The translations under genes and the position numbers were made by a program. Below are positions 11,085 through 19,800 of a stretch of DNA of 64,000 bases, in pieces. Within the stretch, counting starts at the first letter, position 1. Every line of letters starts with the position of its first letter. This DNA is from Epiperipatus broadwayi. Lineage: Eukaryota > Onychophora > Udeonychophora > Euonychophora > Peripatidae. The stretch covers positions 32,745,725 to 32,809,724 of the forward strand of contig JAQFVV010000002.1 in assembly GCA_028023455.1 (NCBI GenBank), in the 5' to 3' direction. The notes beneath the pieces are model-generated. The model was given only the letters and a program-made list of their open reading frames with translations, did no database searches and was not told the origin of the DNA.

Positions 11085-11345
11085 TCAATCCTTTACTATC
11101 AAATTCTGTCTTCGTCATATTGGACATGCAAAGCAAATGAACAACACAAGGCATCCTAAAAGGATGTATGGTGAACTTGATTATGGTTTACATGAGAGGG
11201 GTAAGCTTATATTATATGGGCTCTCTCAAGGACATTCCAAAGAAATGCAAGACTGATTGTGTCCATTAGGAAGATATAGCAGAGAATAGAATGCATTGGA
11301 GAAACACACTTAGATACTATTGAAGAATTTCAGAAAGAAAAGTTT
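11085..11345 (+). pseudogene. LINE C-terminal fragment of a second type
   Basis: Plus-strand frames read LRHIGHAKQMNNTRHPKRM then YGELDYGLHERG, with a later LSQGHSKEMQD. This resembles the RW.GH..RM...R.PK...YGEL..G.R..G motif at the end of many non-LTR retrotransposon proteins. Multiple stops and small shifts. Different in sequence from the RTE-like scraps at 9885, 15330, 21740, 48370 and 62096. Confidence 0.6.
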
Positions 11346-12154
11346 TTTGTTGAATAGTATCACAAAATACTAATTAATGGAAAAATGGATCTGCATGGTA
11401 TAGAATGTTTTTGTGGTTCACATATTGGTTTGTATAGCCTCCATAAATATTCATCTCTGGAACAGGGTTTGATATCTTTTTTTCCCCACCTTGGAATAGG
11501 AATGACCATACTTGTTTACATGTGGCTGCAGTATATATGTAGATCGTTTATAAAAAAGTGTTGAGTAAATATTTATGAAGAACAGAGATCTTAATTCCAT
11601 AGGAGTTGACAATGGCTGATGATGATACTAGGGTATTAGTTGGTTTATCTGGTATATCAAGTTATGCATAAATGGCATAAAAAGTAAGCACTAAAAACAG
11701 ACCTGATGCAAACCTTTTAATTTTAGTTTTTCAAGATTAGTGATATAAGACATCCTAATTATGGTATAGATTTAGAGATTAAAAATTTCTAGTGTGAGAA
11801 ATTATCAATATTTATCATAGATCTCATTTAATTAAAACATTTTATTAAATTAATTGTTGGTTCCCTTTGAACGGAATCAGACTTTTGCCTTCCGGCACCG
11901 AAATAAAATTAAGAGATTTTTAAAAAAAAATGAATCCATAAAAATGTTTTATTTATGGTTTCCTTCTTGAAATGAATAAATCTAATAAAAACTGAAATTA
12001 TTGAAAAATGATCTCCATTCAAAAAAGATTGACTAATTAGTTTGTGTAAATATATATTAACTTATACCGTGTATGCTTATTTAAATTTTTATCCAAAATA
12101 ATCGTAGTCTTAAAATCATAATTTTTAATTAATAGTGAATTTATGAACTGATGT
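11346..12154. other. AT-rich DNA, no gene seen
   Basis: No recognisable repeat or ORF. The stretch 11860-11930 is slightly GC-richer but unassigned. Confidence 0.35.
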
Positions 12155-12330
12155 TAAAAGTTAAAGATTTTCATCACACCACTTTAAGCAAGGTAGAGGA
12201 TGGTTTCTATTCACTTTTAATACCTTGTGTAATGCGCCTTGCATAAAGTGGTGTGATGAAAATTACATTAGAGAATTATGACGTAATCATAAACATATGA
12301 CGAAAGATGTGAAAAAAAAATCTGTGATTC

Positions 12331-12371
12331 CCAAAATGCAATTTCATGCTGAACTAGCACTCATCAGTTGG
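12331..12371 (-). ncRNA. Hammerhead ribozyme, group D, intact core
   Basis: Minus strand. Stem I CCAA/UUGG, 4 bp. CUGAUGA (12367-12361). Stem II GUGCU/AGCAU with loop AGUUC, 5 bp. GAAA (12345-12342). Stem III AU/AU with loop UGC. Triplet AUU, with cleavage predicted between 12335 and 12334. The stem II sequence is shared with group A, so D and A are probably related. By-eye fold. Confidence 0.72.
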
Positions 12372-12585
12372 TCCAGACCACAATCTCTTACACATATCTT
12401 TATCATTGTTCTATATATATATAGAAGGCAAATTACTATCGTTTAATTGATCTCACTTTAATTAAGTGATTTGTGTCAAAGTTGTGAGGGCAGCATGTTT
12501 GACACACCAATTAAACTAGTAATTTGTTATTTATACATATATACTGAATAATGATAAAGATATGTACAAGAGATTGTGGTCTCAG

Positions 12586-12623
12586 CCAACTGATGAGTGC
12601 TGGTACAGCATGAAATGTCTTGT
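12586..12623 (+). ncRNA. Hammerhead ribozyme, group D, short stems
   Basis: CUGAUGA (12590-12596), stem II GUGCU/AGCAU with loop GGUAC, GAAA (12612-12615), GUC triplet (12617-12619). Stem I has 3 bp (CAA/UUG) and stem III only A-U plus U-G. Core intact, but folding alone looks weak. Confidence 0.65.
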
Positions 12624-12769
12624 GGATCATAAATATTTTCACATATCTTTGGTCATATGTTTATGATTACATCACTACACAAGGTGTTAAGAATGAATAG
12701 AAGCCAATCCTTAAACTTGTGTGAGAGTGGTGTTATGGAAATTAAACTAGAGAAATAATATAGGCTTTA

Positions 12770-13714
12770 CTTTTATATGTATCTGTCTGTATTCATTGTA
12801 TTCATTTACAGTTAATTCTAAGTATACCAGTCTATGTTTATAGTATTTCATAGTTGGTTGAAGATGTAGTGTTTATAAGATGTAGTGTAGTTCTAAGCAG
12901 ATTTTAAATGTACCAGTCTGAAATTGTTCTATTAGTTTAGATTGTAAGTGTACCAGTCTTGTTTATACTATTAGTCATAACTGAATTTAATAGTACTAGT
13001 CTATGCCTATACTATTTGTTCATAGCTGATTACAGATGTATTCTATGTTATTTATTCATAGCTGATTCTAGATGTTCTATCTATGTTTATATTATTAATT
13101 CACAGCTAATTTTAGATGTACCAGTTTATATCGATACAATTGGTTCATAACTGATTACAGGTGTATTAATTTGTGATCATACTATTAATTTGTAGGTTGA
13201 ACCAGTCTATGCTCTTATTATTAGTTTATGGCTAATTCTAGGTGTGCCAGTCTTTTATTTATACTATCAGTTCATTATTTATTCTAATTTATATTTAGAC
13301 TATTAATTCATAGCTGTTTCTAGATGCACCAGAATGTGGCTATACTATTAAGTCATAATTGATTCTAAATATATCCAATTTCTATTGGTACTATTAATTC
13401 ATAATTGATTGTAGACGCATTTATATTCTTAGTTCATAGCTGATTTTAAGGGTAGCAGTATGTATTCATACTCTTAAATCATGGCTTATTCTTGACATAC
13501 AAGTCTATGTCTAAACTATTAGATTTACAGCCAATTATAGATTCAATTAATCTGTGTTCATACTATTACTTCATAACTGAGATTAGTATATTAATGTGTA
13601 TATTTTTAATTTATAGATGATTCTATGTGTACAACTCTGCATTTATAATTTACTTTATAGTGAGTCTAGATGTATCATCTTCATCTATATTATTAATTTA
13701 TAAATGATTCTAGA
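12770..13714. repeat. Degenerate ~50-bp tandem array, left part
   Basis: Diverged units of roughly 45-55 bp containing TTCATAGCTGATTCTAG, ATGTACCAGTCT, ATGTTTATACTATTA and variants, repeated about 18 times. The array continues at 15092-15187 and 15789-15990, so it was one array later split by a PLE dimer and a hAT-like element. Not coding. Confidence 0.85.
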
Positions 13715-13926
13715 CATATCAGCTAGTTGTATTTTTATATTGGACTATTTCCATTATCTAATATGTGTGTTGAATGTCTTTAGAAAAGTTTAATTTTATT
13801 TAAATATTCCAAATGCATTCAACTGTTAGTAATATCACAGCAAACAGGTTAGTATATGCACCAACTGTTAGTAATATCACAGCAAACAAATGTTAATAAT
13901 ATCACAGCAAACAGGTTAGTATACGC

Positions 13927-13966
13927 ACAACATTTTGAGAGGTATTTTTCTCCCCTCTTCTTCAGG
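13927..13966 (-). ncRNA. Hammerhead remnant of the left PLE arm
   Basis: CUGAAGA and a stem II that pairs better than the plus copy (GAGGGG with CCUCUC, including a G-U), but GAAAC has become AAAAU, so the catalytic G is lost. Probably inactive. Confidence 0.65.
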
Positions 13967-13997
13967 TGTTGCTGGCCTGACCAGTGACAGTACTAGC

Positions 13998-14074
13998 ATG
14001 GGATTCGAACCTGGGTCCTTAGATTCTTGATTATTGAAATTTAAGATAACGCTCTAACCAACTGAGCCATCCTG
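13998..14074 (-). promoter_or_regulatory. tRNA-like A/B boxes, left PLE arm
   Basis: On the minus strand TGGCTCAGTTGG (A-box consensus) near 14069-14058 and GGTTCGAATCC (exact B-box consensus) at 14011-14001, spaced as in tRNA genes. A candidate internal Pol III promoter directed toward the hammerhead. The anticodon-arm region does not look like a functional tRNA. Confidence 0.7.
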
Positions 14075-14107
14075 CCAAAGGCAACAGTATGTAGTAATTT
14101 CATATAC

Positions 14108-14350
14108 TTATCTATGAGGTTCCTCCTGATTTCTCCACTTTTTCCTCAGAGCAAAGTTGATTAGTGATTTCCATACATTATGTATAGTCACACTAGGTTG
14201 GCTTATGGGATTTTTTGCCATTGTCATGTGAGCAGCTTCTTTAAATTTTCTTCTTTGTACCTTTTCTTCTTTATTCAATATTTTTGTATTTTCCCAATTG
14301 AACGTATGTTCATTGGTCCATACATGGTCTGCTACCAGCCGTCCCATTCG
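14108..14350 (-). pseudogene. PLE GIY-YIG endonuclease C-terminus, left copy
   Basis: Minus-strand frame from about 14345 to the stop at 14108 reads VADHVWTNEHTFNWEN, TKILNKEEKVQRRKF, KEAAHMTMAKNPISQP, VTIHNVWKSL. The pattern A.H....H.FNWEN.K+L..E....RR...EA.H+ is that of the end of Penelope-type GIY-YIG domains, where the E of KEAAH corresponds to the conserved catalytic-region glutamate. The RT and the GIY-YIG start are missing, so this is a 5'-truncated copy. The first ~28 codons of the open frame cross the palindrome centre and are antisense to the other arm, so they are not real protein. Confidence 0.78.
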
Positions 14351-14384
14351 AAAGCGCTTGCAAGAACTAAGAGAGAAAACAGAT

Positions 14385-14621
14385 GTGTCTAAGGTAGCAG
14401 ACCATGTATGGACCAATGAACATACGTTCAATTGGGAAAATACAAAAATATTGGATAAAGAAGAAAAGGTACAAAGAAGAAAATTTAAAGAAGCTGCTCA
14501 CATGACAATGGCAAAAAATCCCATAAACCAACCTAGTGTGACTATACATAATGTATGGAAATCACTAATCAACTTTGCTCTGAGGAAAAAGTGGAGAAAT
14601 CAGGAGGAACCTCATAGATAA
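14385..14621 (+). pseudogene. PLE GIY-YIG endonuclease C-terminus, right copy
   Basis: Mirror image of the left copy. SKVADHVWTNEHTFNW, ENTKILDKEEKVQRRK and KEAAHMTMAKNPINQ differ by only a few substitutions, ending at the TAG at 14619-14621. Upstream codons (from 14298) run across the symmetry centre and are chimeric. Downstream come the tRNA-like and hammerhead segments that make up the PLE 3' end. Confidence 0.78.
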
Positions 14622-14656
14622 GTATATGAAATTACTACATACTGTTGCTTTTGGCA

Positions 14657-14732
14657 GGATGGCTCAGTTGGTTAGAGCGTTACCTTAAATTTCAATAATC
14701 AAGAATCTAAGGACCCAGGTTCGAATCCCATG
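14657..14732 (+). promoter_or_regulatory. tRNA-like A/B boxes, right PLE arm
   Basis: TGGCTCAGTTGG at 14660-14671 and GGTTCGAATCC at 14719-14729 match Pol III A- and B-box consensus. The GTTAGAGCGTTA after the A box is typical of tRNA D-arms, but there is no clean acceptor or anticodon stem. It lies about 30 nt upstream of the hammerhead. Confidence 0.72.
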
Positions 14733-14760
14733 CTAGTACTGTCACTGGTCAGGCCAGCAA

Positions 14761-14803
14761 CACCTGAAGAAGAGTGGAGAAAAATACCTCTCGAAACGTT
14801 GTG
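14761..14803 (+). ncRNA. Hammerhead ribozyme in PLE terminal repeat
   Basis: CUGAAGA (14764-14770), GAAA (14793-14796), AC/GU stem III with no loop, triplet GUU (14798-14800), stem I CAC/GUG. Stem II pairs GAG.GG (14772-14777) with CC.CUC (14787-14792), with one U-U mismatch and one bulged A, loop AGAAAAAUA. Small hammerheads of this type are known in Penelope-like elements. By-eye fold with an imperfect stem II. Confidence 0.68.
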
Positions 14804-15091
14804 CGTATACTAACCTGTTTGCTGTGATATTACTAACAGTTAGTGCATATACTAACCTGTTTGCTGTGATATTATTAACATTTGTTTGCTGTGATATTAC
14901 TAACAGTTGGTGCATATACTAACCTGTTTGCTGTGATATTACTAACAGTGGAATGCATTTGGAATATTTAACTAAAAATTAAACTTTTCTAAAGACATTC
15001 AACACACATATTAGATGATGGAAATAGTCCAATATAAAAATACAGCTAGAACACCATCATCACAAACCTTCAGAAAAACATATCAGCTAGT

Positions 15092-15187
15092 GTTTATATT
15101 ATTAGTTATAGCTGATTCTAGTTGTACCAGTATGTGTTTATACTATTCGTTCAGAGCTGATTCTAAATATATCAGTTTAGTCTATAC
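15092..15187. repeat. ~50-bp tandem array, middle remnant
   Basis: TTATAGCTGATTCTAG, TGTACCAGTATGTG and following units continue the array of 12770-13714 directly after the PLE target duplication. Confidence 0.75.
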
Positions 15188-15788
15188 CAGAGTTTGGCAA
15201 ACCTTTTAACATGGAAGAAACATTTTATTTAAATACCCCCCCCTATCACCCCATAAAAGAGCCACAAGAAAAGATATGAAAAATAAGTTCATGAAAAATA
15301 TGAGTTTCTGAAAGGCTACGGATATATTTGACCATATATTGTTAGAAGAGATGATAACAGATGGACAATTGAAATTTCAAACTGGATTCCAAGAGATTGT
15401 AAAAGACTCAGAAAGAGACCACATGTGAGATGGATGGATGAAATAAGAAAGTGGGCAGGGGTGATGTGGAGAAGAGAAGCTAAAGATAGGAAAATATGGA
15501 TTGAACTTGGAGAGATCTTCATCCTGCAGTGGATTGATAATGGTTGATGATGATACATCTTAACGAAAATAAAAATTCTCTTAAAAAATAAAAAACATAC
15601 TTTGATTATTTACAGATTTTTAATATTTAAACATTTATCATATACAATAACAACTATTCTATAATAAGGCTGAATTAAAAAAATTCAGTTGTAACATGCA
15701 TTTTTCCTCACCTAAGAGGTGATAAAAAGTCGCAGAATTGGAAATTAAAGCTGTACATGGCTCGTGAGCCACAGTTTGCAACCCCTGA
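15188..15788. mobile_element. hAT-like non-autonomous element with a LINE scrap inside
   Basis: The ends CAGAGTTTGGCAAACC (15188) and GGGGTTGC-type complement (GTTTGCAACCCCTG, ending 15788) are imperfect inverted repeats of the hAT style. The flanks GTCTATAC and ATCTATAG share TCTATA, close to an 8-bp target duplication in the tandem array. The interior has GCTCGTGAGCCACAG, typical of such elements, plus an RTE-like fragment. No transposase. Confidence 0.68.
15325..15548 (+). pseudogene. RTE-like LINE C-terminus fragment
   Basis: Frames read RRDDNRWTIEISNWIPR, DCKRLRKRPHVRWMDE, IRKWAGVMWRREAKDR, WIELGEIFILQWIDNG. This is the best-preserved copy of the RTE-type C-terminal block in the window, with the R.RKRP.VRWMDEI and WR.LGE.F...W.DNG parts in order. 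It lies inside the hAT-like element. Confidence 0.78.
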
Positions 15789-15990
15789 TCTATAGTATTA
15801 ATTCATAACTGATTCTAGTTTGTATAATCTGCTTTCAAGCTATTTGTTGATAGTTCATTCTAGATGCGCTGATGTGAGTTTTAATTCATAGCTGGTTTTA
15901 TACACCAGTCGGCTTTTATACTACTACTTCATAACTGAGTCTAAGTTTATCGGTTTGTATTTATATTAAAATAATTAAATAAATAATTGA
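15789..15990. repeat. ~50-bp tandem array, right remnant
   Basis: Units with TTCATAACTGATTCTAG, TTAATTCATAGCTGG and TACTACTTCATAACTGAG resume after the hAT-like element and fade by about 15990. Confidence 0.7.
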
Positions 15991-16560
15991 TTGACTTTAT
16001 TATCCAAGAGTTCATAAGAAGTTTGGGCATCTGAAATGCTAGAAGTAGAAGTGATCGGAGCATATATTTCGGGACTTTACCATTGTGTTAAACCATGTGC
16101 AGTTGCATAGGAACTATAACGTTAACTTTCAATACAATGATAACTTACAAAAAATCTGAAGTTGAAAAACTGAGAACAAGTTTATCATCCTGATAAAGAT
16201 TAATGCCAATGGTGATTACAGTTGCATCTTTATGAGTAATCTATATTCTTGCTAAAAATAAGAAATCCTTTAATGTCGGAACAATTTTCAAAAAGCATTT
16301 ATAGTGATGGCCAACTCTTTGTTTGGAACTTTAAAAATGTCACAATTGCAACATGTAAATGGCTGTTCAACCTTTTTGGATGGATCTATTGATTCATCAT
16401 GACTTTTATTATAATAGCTTTCAAAGATTTAGACTAAAGAAGAAATATGACCATTCTGATAAAAGAAAAAGGGCAAAGTGAAGATATATTAGCACTTTTA
16501 AAAATTTCATTAACCTAATTCAATTACTTTTCTAAGCTTCTTTCAATCACCACAGATGGA
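15991..16560. other. Unassigned DNA
   Basis: No ORF or shared repeat seen. Confidence 0.35.
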
Positions 16561-16569
16561 GCCCACTTC

Positions 16570-16925
16570 ATTGGAGTTATCAAGTTGTGTAAGGAAGACA
16601 TAGAAAATATTAGGCATCTGTTACTTCAATGTGGAAGCAGAAAGGGTACAAATAATGAAGTTATGGAAGATTAAATATGAACAAAGTGTTTATACAGAAA
16701 GTGAGTTATTGGTTTTTATGCTAGGTTTGGGAAAAGATAAGGGGGATTTAGATATGAAGGTCATGGAGTTGACAAAGATTATGTTGTGGAAATGGGATGG
16801 AGCAGATTATGGTAAAACTTAGGGTGGAAAATGGAAAGGGAAGGTAAAGTGGCTAACAGATTTTTCTGGGCATAGTTGCTGAGAGATTTCTGACTCTGTA
16901 TAAGGAGAAGTCACAGTGCATTACT
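16570..16925 (+). pseudogene. LINE 3' end, same family as 34.5-37.7 kb
   Basis: Translated pieces LCKEDIENIRHLLLQC, VQIMKLWKIKYEQSVY, TESELLVFMLGLGKDK, GDLDMKVMELTKIMLW match the C-terminus at 34614-34910 and 36608-36862. The C...IENIRHLL.(E/Q)C core is the Cys-His motif near the end of the ORF. The following non-coding tail (CTGAGAGATTTCTGACTC, GAGAAGTCACAGTGCA) is also shared, so this is a 5'-truncated insertion with its true 3' end. Confidence 0.82.
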
Positions 16926-17284
16926 TCACATCACAATGCTTTCTTCACTCTAAATTGGAAAGATTTTCTTTATTTAGTAAAGTAACTATATTACAAATCA
17001 TAAAGTCTTGTGTGCTGAAGATTTATAATTCTTTTCATGACAAAATTTTTCAAAGATACTTTTTTTTAAAACTTCAGGTAGAGGAAAGTGATGAATGATG
17101 AATGTTGCGATTGCATGGTTAAGTTGAGGAAAATTTCTTCAGTGATTTAAGAATTTAAATGATGAAATTAAACAGCATATTGCCAAAGAAGGATGATGAT
17201 TATAAGTGATTGAAAATGAGATTGGTTAACATACTTAGTATTTTTAAGCATTATAACAGTAAAAATAAATATGTTGAATTGAAA
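16926..17284. other. Unassigned AT-rich DNA
   Basis: One 60-codon ORF (16916-17098) without features. Nothing else seen. Confidence 0.35.
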
Positions 17285-18235
17285 ACTGCAGGCTCCAATT
17301 ACAGTGGTTTTCAGTTTTGCAAATGTTTTTGAAGAGAACACACAGAGGCTAAACTGTCTTTACAGTAGCACCACCAGTGCAAGCCAGAGTAATCAATGGA
17401 TGCAAGAAGGTTTGTGCCTAAAATCCTATCTAGTGCCTACTCATCCAACATCCCTAGACTAGTTTATAGCTTGTGGCTTTTGGCAGTGAGGATCTGTGGA
17501 TCCGAGAGCACTGCAACTAGACCTTAGGATCTAATACAACCCTCCAGCAACCAGCTTTTTCCTTGTTAGCTAACTATAAAACTTTGAGTCCAAAGTGAGG
17601 GCACTATAATTTTTCAAGTTCATCAGCTTGAGTAGTTATGTAGATTTGAACTCAGTTCAGCATCGATACTTTTTGGTGTCTTTTGTTCTTTGATAACCTG
17701 AGTCACCATAATCCTAATGGGCAGCCTCTGTATAAACAGTTTGTGTAAGCATGAGAAATGGTAATCGTGTGATGTTTAGTGGTTTAAAACCTATTCTGCC
17801 CACTAAAATTATGGTGACTCTGATTATTAAAGAACAAAGACACCAAAAGATATGGATGCTAAACTGAGTTCAGATCTATACAACTATACAAACTGATGAG
17901 CTTGAATTGAAAATGAAATTGTGTTTTCATTTTGGACTCAAAGCTTTATAGTTAGTTAATAAGATAAAAGATGGCTGCTGTGTGATTGCATTAGATCTGA
18001 AGATCTAGGTGCAGTGTTCTCAAATCTAAAGCTCCTCATTGATGAAAGCCACAATCTAGAAATTAGTCTGGAGATATTAGATGAATAGCACTAGATAGGG
18101 ATTTTATGTACAAACCTATTTGCATACATTGATTAATCTGGCTTGCACTGATGATGCTACTGTATGGAGAGTTTAGCCTCTGTGTAAATAGTTTGTGCAA
18201 GCATAAGAAATGGTGATCATGCGATCAGTCACTTG
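17285..18235. mobile_element. Group B inverted dimer, near full length
   Basis: Outer ends ACAGTAGCACCACCAGTGC (left) and its complement TTGCACTGATGATGCTACTG (right). The two arms diverge from about 17790. Each arm has, in the 5'-3' direction, ACCAAAAGATATGGATG-type leader, GAGTTCAGATCTATA, the tRNA-like GATGGCTGCTG...GGTGCAGTGTTCTCAAATC segment, the hammerhead region, then AGGGATTTTATGTACAAAC and the end. Both ribozymes are decayed: the left reads CUGCCAA with UAAA, and the right (18031-18080) UUGAUGA with GAAA kept. Confidence 0.85.
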
Positions 18236-18329
18236 TATAGTCATACAGATCTGAACCCAGTTCAGTTTTTGTACATTTTAGTGTCTTGGGTTTTTCTAAA
18301 ACCTCATGGTGTTTTAATAGTTTTATACT

Positions 18330-18860
18330 TACATTGTTAATAAGCATTTATTTTATATAGCGTCTGTATACACTTGTATTTACATTCGAATATCAGCCTT
18401 TGAAGCTAATTGTGCAAACGCTTTGCGAGTGTTAATAATAAATGAATACATTCTCACCAATACAAGATATAGTATTTATGCAGGAATAAAAAGGAATCCT
18501 CTTATTCCTGCGACTCAAATATTTATATATGAGAAAAGTGTTTGCGCAATTAGCTTCAAAGGCTGATATTCGAATGTAAATACAAGTGTATACAGACGCT
18601 ATATAAAATAAATGCTTATTTACATATGATTAAGTTTCAGTTGGAATGACGTTTAGTAAATTCTGACTATTCTATCGTCACATTTTCTTTGCCAGTACTT
18701 CAGATTTGCTCATATATAAATATTTGAGTCGTAGGAATAAGAGGATTCCTTTTTATTCCTGCATAAATACTATATCTTGTATTGGTGAGAATGTATTCAT
18801 TTATTATTAACACTCGCAAAGCGTTTGCACAATTAGCTTCAAAGACTGATATTCGAATGT
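18330..18860. mobile_element. Family E repeat, inverted copies
   Basis: A block with TTCGAATATCAGCCTTTGAA, GCTAATTGTGCAAACGC, TTTGCGAGTGTTAATAATAA and GGAATAAAAAGGAATCCTC runs forward at 18340-18535. Its first half is inverted at 18540-18625 and nearly all of it is inverted at 18705-18860. A further forward copy is at 28425-28575. No coding capacity and no clear hammerhead: a CUGAAGUACUGGC stretch on the minus strand near 18705 lacks the required GA. Unrecognised family. Confidence 0.75.
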
Positions 18861-19504
18861 ACTTACATTGTTAAATAACTTTTTATAAATAGCAAAATAA
18901 AATAAAACTAGAAATAAAAATGAACTCGGAAGTTTGGGGCAGAATGAGATTAAATGACTAACTATTATTGGTAGAAAACCTTGTTAAATCTTATATAATC
19001 TCTTCATATAATTTATATTTTTTGATCATTAATTTTATTTTCTTAATTGCTGCGTCTAATTATAATCCAAAGAAAGAATTGGGAAGAATTGTGAACTGAC
19101 AGTTTTTGATTTATTGTGGAAAAATTTGAATCTATTATACAGAATAGAATATTAAAAATGTCATTAATTAAAGAACACTAGATAAATAATTAAGTTAAAG
19201 AAATCAGTCATTTATGTAATATCTTGCTGGTTAGTGGATGTAATAATAGTATTAATTAATATTTAAATAGAAATACGCAGGAGGTAAAAATATGTTTTCT
19301 AAAAAGTTATCCATTATTAGGTTATTGTGTATGTATGACTATATAAAGCAAATCTTTTCAATCAAAAATAATAAATTTATATATATATTTAAAACTAATG
19401 ATAATAAACGTGATCTTTCCATTTATAGTAAAGATTACCGATAGGCTAATATATTATTTCGTCTCAACATTACAGAATGTATTTTCAATATCAGTACTTA
19501 ATAT
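18861..19504. other. AT-rich DNA, no gene seen
   Basis: Nothing recognised. Confidence 0.35.
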
Positions 19505-19575
19505 TTTCTAAGGCTGTAACCTCAAGAATGTGCGCATAAAATGCGATAGTAGGGACCTCTACAGGGTTTGTAGGA
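19505..19575. repeat. Solo arm of the foldback element found at 47.3 kb
   Basis: TAAGGCTGTAACCTCAAGAA, then GTAGGGACCTCTACAG, matches one arm of the 183-bp palindrome at 47341-47523. Only one arm is present here. Confidence 0.65.
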
Positions 19576-19728
19576 AAACATCCGGGAATTACTGTGATTG
19601 AATCGAAGCTCCATTGGCAGGAGAATTGGAAGTTGTATGTAAAGGCTCTGTCAAAAGACTTTTTTTTTTTTAAAAAAAAAAAGTTTCTTCTTCCTTAATT
19701 TTTTTTCCCAAAGATCATTTACTAGTCA

Positions 19729-19800
19729 AGCGTTGGTGGCTAGTGGTTAGCACAACTGTCTTACAAGCAATTGTCCCGGGGTTCAATCCCGGCTGATGCT
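19729..19800 (+). repeat. tRNA(Val)-like short repeat, copy 1
   Basis: Folds as a tRNA: AGCGTTGG pairs loosely with CTGATGCT, D-arm GTGGCTAGTGGTTAGCAC, anticodon loop CUUACAA (anticodon UAC, valine type), T-arm CCGGGGTTCAATCCCGG. It is followed by TTGACACACACACA rather than a mature-gene terminator, and related copies at 39119 and 54449 share the same flanks, so it is a tRNA-derived repeat and not a working gene. Confidence 0.75.

Larger units (their letters stand above)
12155..12765. mobile_element. Group D inverted dimer with a hammerhead on each arm
   Basis: The left arm (minus) begins with TTTTCATCACACCACTTT and TGGTTTCTATTCACTTTTAA. The right arm (plus) ends with TTAAGAATGAATAGAAGCCA and GAGAGTGGTGTTATGG, its complement. 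A second small hairpin of the end sequence lies at 12165-12265. The arms meet near 12450-12540, where TTAATTGATCTCACTTTAAT and GACACACCAATTAAAC face each other. Ribozymes at 12331-12371 (minus) and 12586-12623 (plus) point outward. Confidence 0.75.
13715..15091. mobile_element. Penelope-like element inverted dimer with 13-bp target duplication
   Basis: A near-palindrome of about 1.3 kb. Left-arm positions pair with right-arm positions from 13721/15049 to the centre near 14365. Each arm carries, outward from the centre, a GIY-YIG-type C-terminal coding scrap, a tRNA-like segment, a hammerhead region, then terminal repeats (AACCTGTTTGCTGTGATATT and AACAGTTGGTGCATATAC, two to three copies). CATATCAGCTAGT occurs at 13715-13727 and again at 15079-15091, just outside the insertion and inside array sequence, so it is a target-site duplication. 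The right arm is longer by one terminal-repeat segment. Confidence 0.88.

Noticed and set aside
14298-14384. N-terminal 28 residues of the PLE ORFs
   Set aside because: They run across the palindrome centre and are antisense to the other arm, so they are an artefact of the inversion.
17891-17920. CUGAUGAGCUUGAAUUGAAAA in the group B leader as a hammerhead
   Set aside because: The sequence between CUGAUGA and GAAA cannot form stem II, and no NUH triplet with stem I pairing follows.
18690-18720. Hammerhead in family E (CUGAAGU...AAAA, minus strand)
   Set aside because: The invariant GA after CUGAN is missing and stem II does not form; the forward copy at 28.57 kb lacks it too.
19729-19800. 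Functional tRNA-Val gene
   Set aside because: The acceptor stem is imperfect, there is no clear terminator, and two diverged copies share the same flanks, which is the pattern of a dispersed repeat.
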